Of a stretch of DNA of 64,000 bases, positions 33,213 through 42,007 are shown piece after piece; position 1 is the stretch's first letter, and the number at the start of each line of letters is the position of its first letter. A program made the position numbers and the translations under genes. Source of the stretch: Verrucomicrobiota bacterium (GTDB lineage: Bacteria; Verrucomicrobiota; Verrucomicrobiia; Opitutales; Opitutaceae); the NCBI GenBank assembly GCA_016222805.1, contig JACRQG010000032.1, positions 1 to 64,000 of the forward strand, in the 5' to 3' direction. The notes below the pieces were generated by a model, which saw nothing but the letters and a program-made list of their open reading frames with translations, did not search any database and was not told the DNA's origin.

Positions 33213-33674
33213 CTATTCGATCCGTCGCTCGTCGAACTCCATCAGGTCGGGCACGCTCTTGATTTCCTCGATCCGGTCGGCGCAGCCCATCTTCGTCAGG
33301 GCCTCGGCGATGAATTCGCGGCCCGCCGTGGTCATGCCCATCTGGACGTAGCGGCGGTTCCACTGCGCCGCCCGCACGTCGGCCGGCAGCAGCCGGAGCA
33401 GGCGCGTCTCGATCGCGTCGTCGTCGACCGATTCCAGCACAATCCGCTCCACGTCCGCCGGATCGATGCCGAGGTGCTGGCAAAGGAACCGATCGCAGCC
33501 GCGCTTGTAGTTCTTCGCGTAGCTCGGCGGCAGCGACCCGTGCTCCTTCACGTAGCGGCATTTGGCCAGGAAGCGGGGCAGGTGCAGCAGCCCGGTGGCG
33601 CGATGCGGGACGTAGGCGGAGGGCAGGCAGGTCAGCACCTCGCCGCTGGAGCCGGGAATGGGTTGGGAAGGCAT
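33213..33674 (-). CDS. DUF5069 domain-containing protein, 153 aa
   Basis: Cytosolic protein of unknown function. The family pattern is a helical N-terminal half with LLHLPRFLAKCRYVKEHGSL, then YAKNYKRGCDRFLCQHLGID and DDAIETRLLRLLPADVRAAQ. The late segment QWNRRYVQMGMTTAGREFIA and a final RIEEIKSVPDLMEFDE complete the chain. Length is typical. It lies alone on minus between a Gfo/Idh/MocA gene and TrpB2. The family assignment comes from memory of the pattern and is fairly but not fully secure; no catalytic residues are known. Confidence 0.65.
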   Translation of the reverse strand: MPSQPIPGSSGEVLTCLPSAYVPHRATGLLHLPRFLAKCRYVKEHGSLPPSYAKNYKRGCDRFLCQHLGIDPADVERIVLESVDDDAIETRLLRLLPADVRAAQWNRRYVQMGMTTAGREFIAEALTKMGCADRIEEIKSVPDLMEFDERRIE

Positions 33675-33702
33675 GAGGAAAGGACCGCCGCCAGTGTTGC
33701 GT

Positions 33703-33802
33703 CCGCCGGTTGGCGGGCAAGCCCACCGGCGGCAAGAAATGCGCAGAGTTTTTCGGTGCCTGCGGCAACTCGGGTCGTGACGCCCCGCGGGAGGCCGGCT
33801 AC
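33703..33802. repeat. Hairpin plus single GTAG-foot remnant upstream of trpB2
   Basis: CCGCCGGTTGGC at 33703 pairs with the stretch ending CACCGGCGG at 33732. A second element at 33781-33802, read on minus, begins GTAGCCGGCCTCCCGCGGGG and looks like half of a REP pair. Both lie in the 158-base gap containing the trpB2 promoter region. Confidence 0.45.
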
Positions 33803-33832
33803 AGCATCACGCGCTTTTTTGCCCCCCACCAC

Positions 33833-35152
33833 ATGAGCCAGCCACTTCAATTCCTGCTGCGGGCCGAGGAGATGCCCACGCATTGGTACAACCTGCTCGC
33901 CGACTTCCCGGAACCCCTGCCGCCCCCGCTGCATCCGGGCACCCGGCAGCCCGTGACGCCGGATCTGATGACGGCGATCTTCCCCGAGAACCTCGTGATG
34001 CAGGAGATGAGCCCGGAGCGGCACATCGAGATCCCGCGCGAGGTGCGCGACGTGTACGCCCTGTACCGGCCCACGCCGCTGCTGCGGGCGGCGCGCCTGG
34101 AGAAGGCGCTGCAGACCCCGGCGCACATCTACTACAAGTACGAGGGCGTGAGCCCGGCGGGCAGCCACAAGCCCAACACCGCCATCCCCCAGGCCTATTA
34201 CAACAAGGTCGCCGGCACCAAGCGCCTCGCGACCGAGACCGGCGCGGGCCAGTGGGGCTCCTCGCTCGCCTTTGCGTGCAGCGTCTTCGGCCTGGAGTGC
34301 AACATCTACATGGTGAAGGTCAGCTTCCACCAGAAGCCCTACCGGAAGCTTTTGATGCAGACCTACGGTGCCACGGTGAACGCCAGCCCGAGCAACCTGA
34401 CCGACTTCGGCCGCAAGGTCCTCGCCGAGGATCCCTCCAGCAACGGCAGCCTCGGGATCGCGATCAGCGAGGCGATTGAGGACACGGTGAAGCACCCCGG
34501 CACGAAGTACTCGCTCGGCAGCGTGCTGAACCACGTCTGCCTGCACCAGTCGGTCATCGGACAGGAAGCCATCCGCCAGATGGAGCTCGCCGGGGAGGAG
34601 CCCGACGTGATCTTCGGCTGCGCGGGCGGCGGCAGCAACTTCGCGGGACTCGCCTTCCCCTTCGTGCAACGGAAGCTCTCCGCCGGGAAGAAGACCCGGA
34701 TCGTCGCCGTCGAACCCGCGTCCTGCCCGTCGCTCACGCAGGGCGAACTGCGGTACGATTTCGGCGACACCGCCGAGACCACGCCGCTGATGATGATGCA
34801 CACGCTCGGCCACAACTTCATGCCGCCGAGCATCCATGCCGGCGGCCTGCGCTACCACGGCATGGCGCCGATGGTGAGCCACTGCCTCAAGCTCGGGCTG
34901 ATCGAGGCGATGGCCGTGCCGCAGTTGAAGGTGTTCGGCGCGGCGGTGCAGTTCGCCCGCGCCGAGGGCATCGTGCCGGCTCCGGAATCCTCCCACGCCA
35001 TTGCCGCCGCGGTCGACGAGGCGGTGAAGTGCCGCGAAGAAGGAAAAAAGCGCGTGATCGTGATCGGGCTCAGCGGCAACGGCCTGCTCGATCTCGCCGC
35101 CTACGATTCCTACCTCGGCGGCCACATGCACGACACCGGGGCCGACGACTAA
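33833..35152 (+). CDS. trpB2: Tryptophan synthase beta-like PLP enzyme, TrpB2 type, 439 aa
   Basis: PLP-dependent enzyme that would make L-tryptophan from indole and serine. The PLP Lys is K113 in [11 protein letters not shown]. The cofactor phosphate loop is [25 protein letters not shown] near the end and [19 protein letters not shown] are TrpB2 hallmarks. The length of 439 is that of TrpB2, longer than the about 400 of classical TrpB, and the N-terminal [20 protein letters not shown] is TrpB2-specific. Start at 33833 is the ATG just before it. No trpA or other trp gene lies nearby, as is usual for TrpB2, so it may act alone in indole salvage rather than in an alpha2beta2 complex. A pyrimidine-rich leader lies upstream and the GTAG remnant is 31 bases away. 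Confidence 0.93.
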   Translation: MSQPLQFLLRAEEMPTHWYNLLADFPEPLPPPLHPGTRQPVTPDLMTAIFPENLVMQEMSPERHIEIPREVRDVYALYRPTPLLRAARLEKALQTPAHIYYKYEGVSPAGSHKPNTAIPQAYYNKVAGTKRLATETGAGQWGSSLAFACSVFGLECNIYMVKVSFHQKPYRKLLMQTYGATVNASPSNLTDFGRKVLAEDPSSNGSLGIAISEAIEDTVKHPGTKYSLGSVLNHVCLHQSVIGQEAIRQMELAGEEPDVIFGCAGGGSNFAGLAFPFVQRKLSAGKKTRIVAVEPASCPSLTQGELRYDFGDTAETTPLMMMHTLGHNFMPPSIHAGGLRYHGMAPMVSHCLKLGLIEAMAVPQLKVFGAAVQFARAEGIVPAPESSHAIAAAVDEAVKCREEGKKRVIVIGLSGNGLLDLAAYDSYLGGHMHDTGADD

Positions 35153-35179
35153 GGTCGCCGTCACCGGCTGCGACCGGTC

Positions 35180-35353
35180 GTAGCCGGCCTCGTTGAGGCC
35201 GGCACCGACCGATCAATCGCCCGCCCCGATCGCGGCGATCGTGGATCCACCTCGCAGCGTTTGGCGACGACTTCTGCGGTCGCCGAGGGCGCCGACCCCG
35301 CCCGGAACGGGGACAGTCTCCCGATCGAGGCCGGCCTCAGCGCGGCCGGCTAC
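35180..35353. repeat. Widely spaced REP pair
   Basis: Unit 35180-35203 reads GTAGCCGGCCTCGTTGAGGC plus CGGC. Unit 35330-35353 is inverted and on minus reads GTAGCCGGCCGCGCTGAGGC plus CGGC. The 126-base spacer includes a degenerate GTCGCCGAGGGC-type unit near 35279-35302. Confidence 0.75.
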
Positions 35354-35390
35354 CTCAGGCAAGGGCTCGTCCGTTGGGGGCGGCCCGGCG

Positions 35391-35415
35391 CCGCGCGGTG
35401 AAACGCGCGGGCTAC
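35391..35415 (-). repeat. GTAG hairpin carrying the DUF4197 stop codon
   Basis: On minus: GTAG then CCCGCGCG, loop TTTCA, then CGCGCGG. The TAG is the stop codon of the DUF4197 gene. Stem of seven to eight bases. Confidence 0.6.
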
Positions 35416-36122
35416 TTCTTTCCCAGCGAAAACACCTTCGCGGCGAGCGCGTTCTTGAACTGCGCCGGGTTGGCGCGGAAGGCGGCCTCCTGCTTCGCCA
35501 GGTAGCCGAAACTGACATCGAGCACCTGGCTGTAGAGATGGGTCTCGAGATCGGCGGCGCTCGGCACGCCCATCATCGCGGCCATCGGCCCCGCCTTGGC
35601 GGCCATCTCCTTGGCCTTGGCGGCGGTGCCGTTGGCGGCAATCGCCTGCGCCACGAGCGGCATCAGCTTCGTGCGCAGCGCCGCGTCGGCCGACTTGCGC
35701 AGCAACCGCGTCGCCGCATCCGGAGGGCCGCCCACCAGCGACTGGGCGTCGGCGAGGGTCAACGGGCCCACCGCGGCCTTGAGCACCTCCGTTGTCTGCG
35801 GCGCGACGCTGGCCGCCGCCGCGTTGAGCGAGGCCTTGAAGGTGTCGAACGCGCCCGACTGGTTCAGCCGGCGCAACGTCGATTCGAGCTTTGCCACCGA
35901 CGATGGCGCCGCCACCTGGACGGCACCGGGTTTGGCGAGCTCTGTCCCGGCGACCTGGACCAGCGTGCCGAGGCCAGACTTGAGACCCTCGAGCAATTGG
36001 GCGGAGGTGAGTCCCGCGGAACTCAATGCCGCGTCGATGGCGGCGGGCTTGGGTGCATCGGCAGCGGAGAGGGCGGCCGGTAAAGTCAGGAGGGACGGGA
36101 GGAGGAGGAATCGCAGCTTCAT
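35412..36122 (-). CDS. DUF4197 family exported protein, 236 aa
   Basis: Exported helical protein with unknown role. Signal peptide MKLRFLLLPSLLTLPAALSA ending before ADAPKP. The family repeats short helices with AIDAALSSAGLTSAQLLEGL, SSVAKLESTLRRLNQSGAFD, LVGGPPDAATRLLRKSADAA and DVSFGYLAKQEAAFRANPAQ, where the last block (YLAKQEAAFRANPAQFKNAL) is the most typical DUF4197 signature. Length is normal. It lies on minus downstream of the SGNH hydrolase gene with a 95-base gap. The stop is in a GTAG hairpin. Confidence 0.85.
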   Translation of the reverse strand: MKLRFLLLPSLLTLPAALSAADAPKPAAIDAALSSAGLTSAQLLEGLKSGLGTLVQVAGTELAKPGAVQVAAPSSVAKLESTLRRLNQSGAFDTFKASLNAAAASVAPQTTEVLKAAVGPLTLADAQSLVGGPPDAATRLLRKSADAALRTKLMPLVAQAIAANGTAAKAKEMAAKAGPMAAMMGVPSAADLETHLYSQVLDVSFGYLAKQEAAFRANPAQFKNALAAKVFSLGKK

Positions 36123-36217
36123 GATCAGGGAGGGAGGAACGGAGTGGGTGGAAAAGAAGGCGCAATCGCCGCGTGGGGAACCATCATCGCCCGGCGTGGT
36201 GGAACAAGAGGCTGGGT

Positions 36218-36943
36218 TTAGCCCCTGGCCGGGGCAAGGGCCCGCGAGATCGCGGCGTCGACGACCTCGGCGAGCCGCGCGCTGCCGGCATCGGAGAAGT
36301 GCACGTTGGCCGGGCGCTGGAGTTCCGTGATCCGCGGGACAACGAAGGCATGGAGGTCGTTGATCGCCACCCCCATTTCCCGCATGACGCGGAGGGCGAC
36401 GGCGTTGTACTTCACGGCGTCGTCGGCCACGCGGCCCACGGTGCCCGGCGGCACCGGCGTGGTGGTGGCAAAGATGAGTTTCGCGCCGGTCTGTTGCAGG
36501 CGCGTCACGATGGCGCGGAGGTTGGCTTCGTATTCGGCCAGGGTGTGGACCTGTTTACCCTGGTCCGGCGCAGCGAGCTGGCCGGCGCTATTGAGGTACT
36601 TGAGATCGTGCAGGCCAAAATTGAAGTGGATGACGTCCCACTTCCCGGAACCGAGCCACTTGTCGAGGGAGGTCACCCCGCGCTGGGTGTCACCGCAATT
36701 CTCCGGCGGACGGTGCACATTGGCCCGGCCCGCCAGCCGGGCCCGCACCGGCAGGGTGTAGCCCATCGAGATCGAGTCGCCGACGAGGAGGACGCGCGGC
36801 AGGCCGGCGACATCGGTGATCGGAGCCAGCACGGGATTGGGAGCCTTGGCTTTCGGACCGGTGGCCTTCTTCGGTTCGGCCGCCAGGACCAGCAGGCCGG
36901 CGACGCAGGGAAAGGAAACCAAGAGCACGCGGAGCAGTTTCAT
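36218..36943 (-). CDS. Secreted SGNH/GDSL hydrolase, 241 aa
   Basis: Secreted esterase-like protein. Signal peptide MKLLRVLLVSFPCVAGLLVL followed by AAEPKKATG; this fixes the start at 36943 over an ATG five codons upstream. Block I is RVLLVGDSISMGYTLPVRARL with the nucleophile Ser. An ENCGDTQRG block carries the oxyanion Gly. Block III is HFNFGLHDLKYL, with His in place of the usual GxND Asn, and the distal His is in NVHFSDAGSARLAEVV. This variant with GLHD is common in plant-polysaccharide degraders and may act on acetyl groups. It shares a 140-base divergent promoter region with the GH144 gene. Substrate not established. Confidence 0.82.
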   Translation of the reverse strand: MKLLRVLLVSFPCVAGLLVLAAEPKKATGPKAKAPNPVLAPITDVAGLPRVLLVGDSISMGYTLPVRARLAGRANVHRPPENCGDTQRGVTSLDKWLGSGKWDVIHFNFGLHDLKYLNSAGQLAAPDQGKQVHTLAEYEANLRAIVTRLQQTGAKLIFATTTPVPPGTVGRVADDAVKYNAVALRVMREMGVAINDLHAFVVPRITELQRPANVHFSDAGSARLAEVVDAAISRALAPARG

Positions 36944-37083
36944 GGGGTGACGCACCACCAGTGAGGCAACGGCCGGTCGGGGGCAATGCTGCGAAGGCGA
37001 CAGCGGCGCTTTTGCCGGAACGGAGCCGTGGATTTGGAGTTGCGGCCGGGTGCAGGATGGGAGTGGTCTTGGGGCAGACCCCG

Positions 37084-38532
37084 ATGTTCGTGCGTGCCCC
37101 CGCCCTGCTCTGTTTCAGCCTGGCCCTCCTGGCCGGCGGCGTAGTTCGACCGCTGGCGGCGGCACCGCTGGCGGTCGCTGACGAAAGCTTTCTCGACGAC
37201 GTGCAGGAGCGCACCTTCCGGTGGTTTTGGGAGCAGACCAATGCCGCCAACGGACTGGTGCCGGACCGCGCTCCCCACCCGCCGTTTTCCAGCATCGCGG
37301 CGGTGGGTTTCGGCCTGACGGCCTACGGCGTGGGGGTCGAACGCGGCTGGGTCTCGCGCCCGGAGGCGGCGGCCCGCGTGCGGACCACGTTGCGGTTCCT
37401 CGCGCAGGCTCCGATGGGGGACCGGCCTGCCGGGGTCAGCGGGCACCGCGGTTTCTTCTACCACTTCCTGACGATGGAGGCGGGGCACCGCTACCGGACC
37501 AACGAGCTCTCGTCCATCGACACGGCGCTGATGATGATGGGGGTGCTGTTCTGCCGGGAGTATTTCGATCAGCCGGTCGCCGAAGAGGCCGAGATCCGGA
37601 ATCTGGCGGACCACCTGTACCGTCGCGTGGAGTGGGACTGGATGGCGACGCGCTCCTTCTGGTCCCGCCGCCAGTTGATGCGGATGGCGTGGCGCCCGGA
37701 AGCCGGCTTCAGCCGCGCCGCTTACGAGGGGATGGATGAGGCGATGTTCCTCTATCTCCTGGCGATCGGTTCGCCCACGCACCCGATTGATCCCTCGGCG
37801 TGGGAGAACTTCACCAGCACGTACCAGTGGGGCACCTTTCATGGGCAGCACTACGTGCAGTTCGGGCCGCTGTTCGGCTACCAGTATGCGCACGTCTGGA
37901 TTGATCCCCGCGGGCTGCAGGACGCCGCCCTGCGTCCCCGGGGGATCGACTACTTTGAAAACTCGCGCCGGGCCACCCTCGCCAACCGGACCCACTGCCT
38001 GGCCAACCCGGGGAACTTCCGCGACTACAGCGGTGACATCTGGGGCCTGTCGGCCTGCGACGGGCCGGCCAACATCAAGCGCCAGGTGGGCGCCCAGGTC
38101 GTGCGGTTCTCCACGTACGCCGCCCGGGGGGCGAGCCTGCGCGGCGTGCGGGATGACGGCACCCTCACCCCGACCGCCGCGGGCGGCTCGGTGCCGTTCG
38201 CCCCGGAGATCGCCATTCCGGCGCTGCGGGCCATGCAGGCGCGCTATGGCGCGCTCTTGTACAACGAGTACGGCTTTCTCGATGCCTTCAATCCCACCTA
38301 CCGCGCCGAATTCGGTCCGGTGCAGCGGGGGGTGGTGCATCCCGTGCACGGCTGGTTCGATGCCAGCCAGCTCGGGATCGACCAGGGACCAATCCTGCTG
38401 ATGATCGAGAACCACCGCAGCGGCCTGATCTGGCAGGTGATGCGCCGGAATCCGTACCTCACGCGCGCCCTGGCGCTGGCCGGCTTCACCGCCGGGTGGC
38501 TCGAAGGCGCCGTCGCCGCCGGCGGGGAATAG
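37084..38532 (+). CDS. Glucoamylase-like glycoside hydrolase (GH144-type), 482 aa
   Basis: Secreted (alpha/alpha)6-barrel hydrolase; the GH144 family cleaves beta-1,2-glucan (sophorose chains). Signal peptide MFVRAPALLCFSLALLAGGV through AAPLA. Family segments: FLDDVQERTFRWFWEQTN, GLVPDRAPHPPFSSIAAVGF, SGHRGFFYHFLTMEAGHRY, ELSSIDTALMMMGVLFCREYF, and the late FSRAAYEGMDEAMFLYLLAI and YHRGGLIWQ-like RSGLIWQVMRRNPYL. The glycoamylase domain (PF10091) covers residues 200-470. Length and motifs fit GH144; the exact catalytic Asp could not be placed. Start at 37084 is chosen for the signal peptide, though an ATG at 37057 is in frame. It converges on the TonB-dependent receptor. Confidence 0.85.
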   Translation: MFVRAPALLCFSLALLAGGVVRPLAAAPLAVADESFLDDVQERTFRWFWEQTNAANGLVPDRAPHPPFSSIAAVGFGLTAYGVGVERGWVSRPEAAARVRTTLRFLAQAPMGDRPAGVSGHRGFFYHFLTMEAGHRYRTNELSSIDTALMMMGVLFCREYFDQPVAEEAEIRNLADHLYRRVEWDWMATRSFWSRRQLMRMAWRPEAGFSRAAYEGMDEAMFLYLLAIGSPTHPIDPSAWENFTSTYQWGTFHGQHYVQFGPLFGYQYAHVWIDPRGLQDAALRPRGIDYFENSRRATLANRTHCLANPGNFRDYSGDIWGLSACDGPANIKRQVGAQVVRFSTYAARGASLRGVRDDGTLTPTAAGGSVPFAPEIAIPALRAMQARYGALLYNEYGFLDAFNPTYRAEFGPVQRGVVHPVHGWFDASQLGIDQGPILLMIENHRSGLIWQVMRRNPYLTRALALAGFTAGWLEGAVAAGGE

Positions 38533-38539
38533 CCCCGCC
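38521..38539. terminator. Stop-loop hairpin between GH144 and the TonB receptor
   Basis: GGCGGGG - AATAG - CCCCGCC: the GH144 stop codon sits in the loop of a seven-base perfect stem. It lies between two convergent genes and could terminate both; no T-run follows, so rho independence is doubtful. Confidence 0.4.
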
Positions 38540-38571
38540 GCCGGCACCGGGAGATCGGCGCGCGCCCGCGC

Positions 38572-41388
38572 CTAGAAGCTGACCGTTGCCGTGAAGGTGA
38601 ACTTCCGCGGGCTCGGGTAGTTGAAGAACCCGGGCAGCAGCGTGAGCGGGTTGGTGGAGATGCCGCCCGGCCGGTAGGTGCCAAGCGAGTAGAAGCGCGG
38701 GTCGTCGTCGTCGAAGAGATTGTCGACATTCAGCTGCAGCTTGGTCCGGAAGCGCAGGATCTTCGTCTCATAGGCGACGTGGGCGGTGGCGTTGTAGTAC
38801 GACGGCGCATACGTGTAGGCGAAGGCGGAATCGGCGCGCTGCTGCGGCGTCGGCGCACTGGTGTTGAAGAGGATCTGCGGGTCCAGGTTGCCGATCTTCT
38901 GCCGGCCGCGGAAATACGCGCCGCCACCCACCGCCAGCTCCTTCAGCAGGCCCTCGGTGAACCGGTAGGTGCCATAGACGTTGGCGGTGTGGGTCAGGGT
39001 GCCGCTCAACCGCGCCCCCGCCACCGTCGTGAGCAGGGTCTGGTCGAGCGAGTCGAGATTGGCGCGCAGGGAGTTCACCTCCGCCTGGCTGAGGGCGACG
39101 CCGTTGACGCCGCGGGCGGTGGCGATCGCGTTTTCCCAGGTGGCGCGGTGCATGGCATTGTAGCGCTTGGTGTCGGCCAGGCGATCGATGATCGCGGTGT
39201 CCGGCAGGCTGTAGCCGGCGGTGAACCGGAGGTTCTTCGTGGGGTTGGCGGTGATCTCGAATTCGTAGCCGTCCGCCTCGAGCGACTCGGTGTCGCGGAA
39301 GTCGATGTTGTATTTCGCCTCGTCGATCGCGGTGGTGTAGCCCATCGCGCGCCAGATGCCGCGCAGTGCGCCGGCATTGGTGCCGGTGATGCGATCGACC
39401 TGCTTGGAGTAATACTGGCTCGCGGTCAGGTAAAAGCGGCCGTCGGGCACGCTGAGGCGGATGCCCCAGTCGCGGCCCCAGCCGCTGGTCGGGCCGAACG
39501 GGGTGCGATCGAAGCGCGGCAGGCCGGGAGTCGCGGGCGTGAAGTTCTGCGAGTAGTTCCAGAACATCCCAAACCAGCGCTGCCGCGGCAGCGGGTACAC
39601 CACGGCGCCACCCGAGTACGTCGTGGCGTGGCCGGTCTGCTCGGTCGGCGCCAGCAGGATCGCCCCCGTCGGCGTCTGCGCGGAGGTGCGCTGGCTGCGG
39701 TCGAAGGTGTCGTAGCGGATGCCGCCGAGCAGCGAGACGCGGTCGCCCCAGAGGGTCGTGTTCGACACGAGCTGGCCGTAATCCAGCACGTCGTCCGTGT
39801 GGGTCTGGAAGAAGACCTTTCGGTACTGGATGTCGACGCCGGGCAGGCTGGGGAGGCCCATCACCGGGTAGCGCCGCGGCTCATCCCAGTAGAGCCGGTA
39901 CCGCACGATGTTCTCCTCCAGCGTCAGGTCGGGGTTCGGGCCGTTGACGCGGCGCTGGAAATAGGACTCGAGGTCGTAGTTGAACCAGCGCCGCCCCCCG
40001 GCGACGGTGAAGCGTTGCCGGAGATCGAGGCCGCGCCAGTTGGTGGCGAAGCGGTACGAACCGAGGGCGCGGAGTTCGTTGACGGTGCGGGCCTGGGGCT
40101 GGCGGCCCACGGCGGCGTCCGAGTAGGCCTGGAGAAACTTGGGGTTGGCGCGGCCGTCGGGCAGGAGGCGGTTGATGTCGACGCGACGCGTGCTGAAAAG
40201 CTCGGTCGTGCTGGCGATGCGATCGTCATCGAAATAATAATACGACAGCTGGGCCTCGAAATCGCGGGTGAAGCGGTGATCGAGCCAGAGGGTGGTGGCG
40301 TTGAACTTCTCCGCCGCCGTGCCATCCGGCGGCTGGACCGTGAAGCCCCGGCTCGGCAGGGTCGGCGAGTTCGGGATGTCGGCGCGCGGCGTGTCCATCA
40401 GGGAGGCGCCGGTGCCCTGGGTGATGTACTGGTTCTGCCAGTTCTGGAAGCCGGCGCCCGGCGCGGCGGGAATGACGAGGAAATAGGGCTGGGTGGCCTG
40501 CAGGGCCACGCCGGCGGCCGCCCGTTCGGCGGCGGGAATGGAATTCGGCCCGGGGGTGTCAGCCGTCCGGCCCCGCCAGTAGGAGGAACCGTCCCCATGG
40601 TTGATCGAATAGGTGAGCCGCTCCTCGTGGCTCCATTCGGTTTCGCCGCGGAGTTCGGTCTTCTCGGAGAGCCGGTAGCGGCCGGCGAGATGCACCGCCT
40701 CCTTGTCGAGGTCGATGCCGTCGCGCCAGTCCTTCCCGCGCTGGTAGAGGCCGTTGACCCGGACGGCGGCGCGGGCGCCGAGCCGCTGGTTGACGTCAAT
40801 CGTGCCGCGCCAGCCGCCGTAGCTGTCGGCCTGCATCCGCAACGAGCGGGCGTCCCGGTCGACGCGCGGCATCTTGGTCCAGGTGGTTGGCTGGCCCCCG
40901 AGTTGGGCGTCGCCGTAGACGATGGAGTTGGGTCCGCGGGCGAATTCGAAGCGCTCGGTGTTGTAGGTGTCGGTGTTGGCGTAAAAGTGGAAGTAGTTGC
41001 GCGTGGGGACGGTGCTGCCCGAGCCGACGCCGCGGAAGTTGTACTCGTATTCTCCGAAGATGGTCTCCTGGGCGCGGAGGTTTCCGGGGGCGGCGTTGAC
41101 GGTCCAGAAGTAGGCGTCGCGGATGTTGGTGAGCACGAGATCCTCGATGAACTCGGCGGTGATGGCGGAGATGGCGGAGGGGATCAGGCGCAGCGGCGTG
41201 TTGGTGCGACCGCCGGCGAGGGAGTTGACGGCCTGGTAGCCGCGGTCCTCGGACACGGAGACCTCGAAGGCCGGCAGCTCGACGATGTCACGCGCGGGGG
41301 CGGTGGCGGGAGCCGGGGCGATCTGGGCCGGGGCGGCGGCGGTGAAGGCGACGAAAAGGGCCGCCAGGGAAGGACCGGGTAGTTTCAT
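38572..41388 (-). CDS. TonB-dependent receptor, 938 aa
   Basis: Outer-membrane beta-barrel importer powered by TonB. Signal peptide MKLPGPSLAALFVAFTAAAPA. The mature start IVELPAFEVSVSEDRGYQAV (32-51) is the verrucomicrobial pattern with a TonB-box-like ELPAFEV. The plug domain follows (LRLIPSAISAITAEFIEDLV, IFGEYEYNFRGVGSG, RFEFARGPNSIVYGDAQLGG), then a 22-strand-type barrel whose last segment ends FNYPSPRKFTFTATVSF, with the terminal Phe needed for insertion by the BAM complex. No carboxypeptidase-regulatory (SusC) domain is present, so this is the SusC-lacking type. Gene position next to GH144 hints at uptake of an oligosaccharide, but no SusD is seen. Start at 41388; the gap upstream carries a RAYT remnant. 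Confidence 0.93.
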   Translation of the reverse strand: MKLPGPSLAALFVAFTAAAPAQIAPAPATAPARDIVELPAFEVSVSEDRGYQAVNSLAGGRTNTPLRLIPSAISAITAEFIEDLVLTNIRDAYFWTVNAAPGNLRAQETIFGEYEYNFRGVGSGSTVPTRNYFHFYANTDTYNTERFEFARGPNSIVYGDAQLGGQPTTWTKMPRVDRDARSLRMQADSYGGWRGTIDVNQRLGARAAVRVNGLYQRGKDWRDGIDLDKEAVHLAGRYRLSEKTELRGETEWSHEERLTYSINHGDGSSYWRGRTADTPGPNSIPAAERAAAGVALQATQPYFLVIPAAPGAGFQNWQNQYITQGTGASLMDTPRADIPNSPTLPSRGFTVQPPDGTAAEKFNATTLWLDHRFTRDFEAQLSYYYFDDDRIASTTELFSTRRVDINRLLPDGRANPKFLQAYSDAAVGRQPQARTVNELRALGSYRFATNWRGLDLRQRFTVAGGRRWFNYDLESYFQRRVNGPNPDLTLEENIVRYRLYWDEPRRYPVMGLPSLPGVDIQYRKVFFQTHTDDVLDYGQLVSNTTLWGDRVSLLGGIRYDTFDRSQRTSAQTPTGAILLAPTEQTGHATTYSGGAVVYPLPRQRWFGMFWNYSQNFTPATPGLPRFDRTPFGPTSGWGRDWGIRLSVPDGRFYLTASQYYSKQVDRITGTNAGALRGIWRAMGYTTAIDEAKYNIDFRDTESLEADGYEFEITANPTKNLRFTAGYSLPDTAIIDRLADTKRYNAMHRATWENAIATARGVNGVALSQAEVNSLRANLDSLDQTLLTTVAGARLSGTLTHTANVYGTYRFTEGLLKELAVGGGAYFRGRQKIGNLDPQILFNTSAPTPQQRADSAFAYTYAPSYYNATAHVAYETKILRFRTKLQLNVDNLFDDDDPRFYSLGTYRPGGISTNPLTLLPGFFNYPSPRKFTFTATVSF

Positions 41389-41721
41389 GGGCAGGGAGTA
41401 GCGCCGGCCAAGGGAGGCCCGCGCGGCGAGGTAAATGGCAGAAATTCCGGCTGCCGCACAAGCCGGCAGACGGCACGATCAAAGGGGTCTATGCCCGAGC
41501 CTTGCGAAAGGTGGCCAGAAACGCCTGGGCTTATCCAGGGAAGGTGAAGAGATCGCGCCGGTAGTTACCGCAGATGATCACGCGGTAGATCGCACCGCGA
41601 ACCTGGGTCCGAAGTGTGCGCGCCATGCCGGCCGAAGTTGCCGCGAACGGAGTGCCGCGTCGGACCCATCAACAAACAACGGCCTGGGCCCTTAGGTGGA
41701 GGCCGCTTTAGCTCAAGGCGT
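41389..41721. other. 333-base intergenic region with a RAYT remnant
   Basis: Between the receptor start and the 98-aa gene on minus. It holds the RAYT fragment (41489-41626) and the promoter region of the receptor; no clear -35/-10, riboswitch or tRNA was recognised. A TAG-free stretch after 41630 has no gene-like character. Confidence 0.5.
41489..41626 (-). pseudogene. N-terminal remnant of a REP-associated tyrosine transposase (RAYT, Y1_Tnp type)
   Basis: From ATG 41626 the minus strand reads MARTLRTQVRGAIYRVIICG, then NYRRDLFTFPG, a TAA stop, then AQAFLATFRKARA and a TAG. The pattern MARxLRxxxxGAxYxVxxxGNYRRDLF is the start of RAYT/IS200-type transposases (PF01797, Transposase_17), where the YHV and RGN of living copies appear here as YRV and CGN. 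Two in-frame stops and the lack of the rest of the gene (no HUH, no catalytic Tyr region) make it dead. RAYTs mobilise REP elements; the window is full of REP units, so this is probably the trace of their mobiliser. It lies between the receptor and RHS operons. Confidence 0.7.
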
Positions 41722-42006
41722 TTAGCTCACTCGGTCGGCCTTTTCTGACATATGTCGAATTTCGGCAGGCCGATACTCGGCTACCCATCGACCATTTGCG
41801 GGGTCAAACTTCACTACACCCTCAACTTCAATGTCATCAGGTCTGCCCTTCTCGTCCGTGTCGTCAGAATACAACAGCACCTTTAACCCCTCGCTCAATG
41901 TGAGTCCAATCTGCTGCAAATCGCGTCGTGTTCCTGCGCACGTCAGCACGAGGCGACCTTTAGTATCCTGTTTGTTGAAGTCTGCGTAGATGCGCGGAAG
42001 TTTCAT
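41722..42006 (-). CDS. Small protein downstream of the RHS gene, candidate immunity protein, 94 aa
   Basis: Starts MKLPRIYADFNKQDTKGRLV at 42006, one base after the RHS stop codon; an ATG four codons upstream would overlap RHS. The chain continues LTCAGTRRDLQQIGLTLSEG and LKVLLYSDDTDEKGRPDDIE, ending AEIRHMSEKADRVS. It looks like a small alpha/beta domain; I have a memory of short PRIYADFN proteins but no named family. Base composition is visibly more AT-rich than neighbours, like the RHS 3' end, which argues that the tip and this gene were acquired together. An immunity role is the usual one for a gene just 3' of an RHS toxin; here it is inference only. Confidence 0.6.
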   Translation of the reverse strand: MKLPRIYADFNKQDTKGRLVLTCAGTRRDLQQIGLTLSEGLKVLLYSDDTDEKGRPDDIEVEGVVKFDPANGRWVAEYRPAEIRHMSEKADRVS

Positions 42007-42007
42007 T

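Noticed and set aside
38779-41382. An 867-codon open frame on plus opposite the TonB-dependent receptor
   Set aside because: Antisense artefact; the receptor's plug, barrel and terminal Phe show that minus is coding.
41389-41488. Possible riboswitch upstream of the TonB receptor
   Set aside because: No cobalamin box or other known aptamer core could be recognised in the leader.
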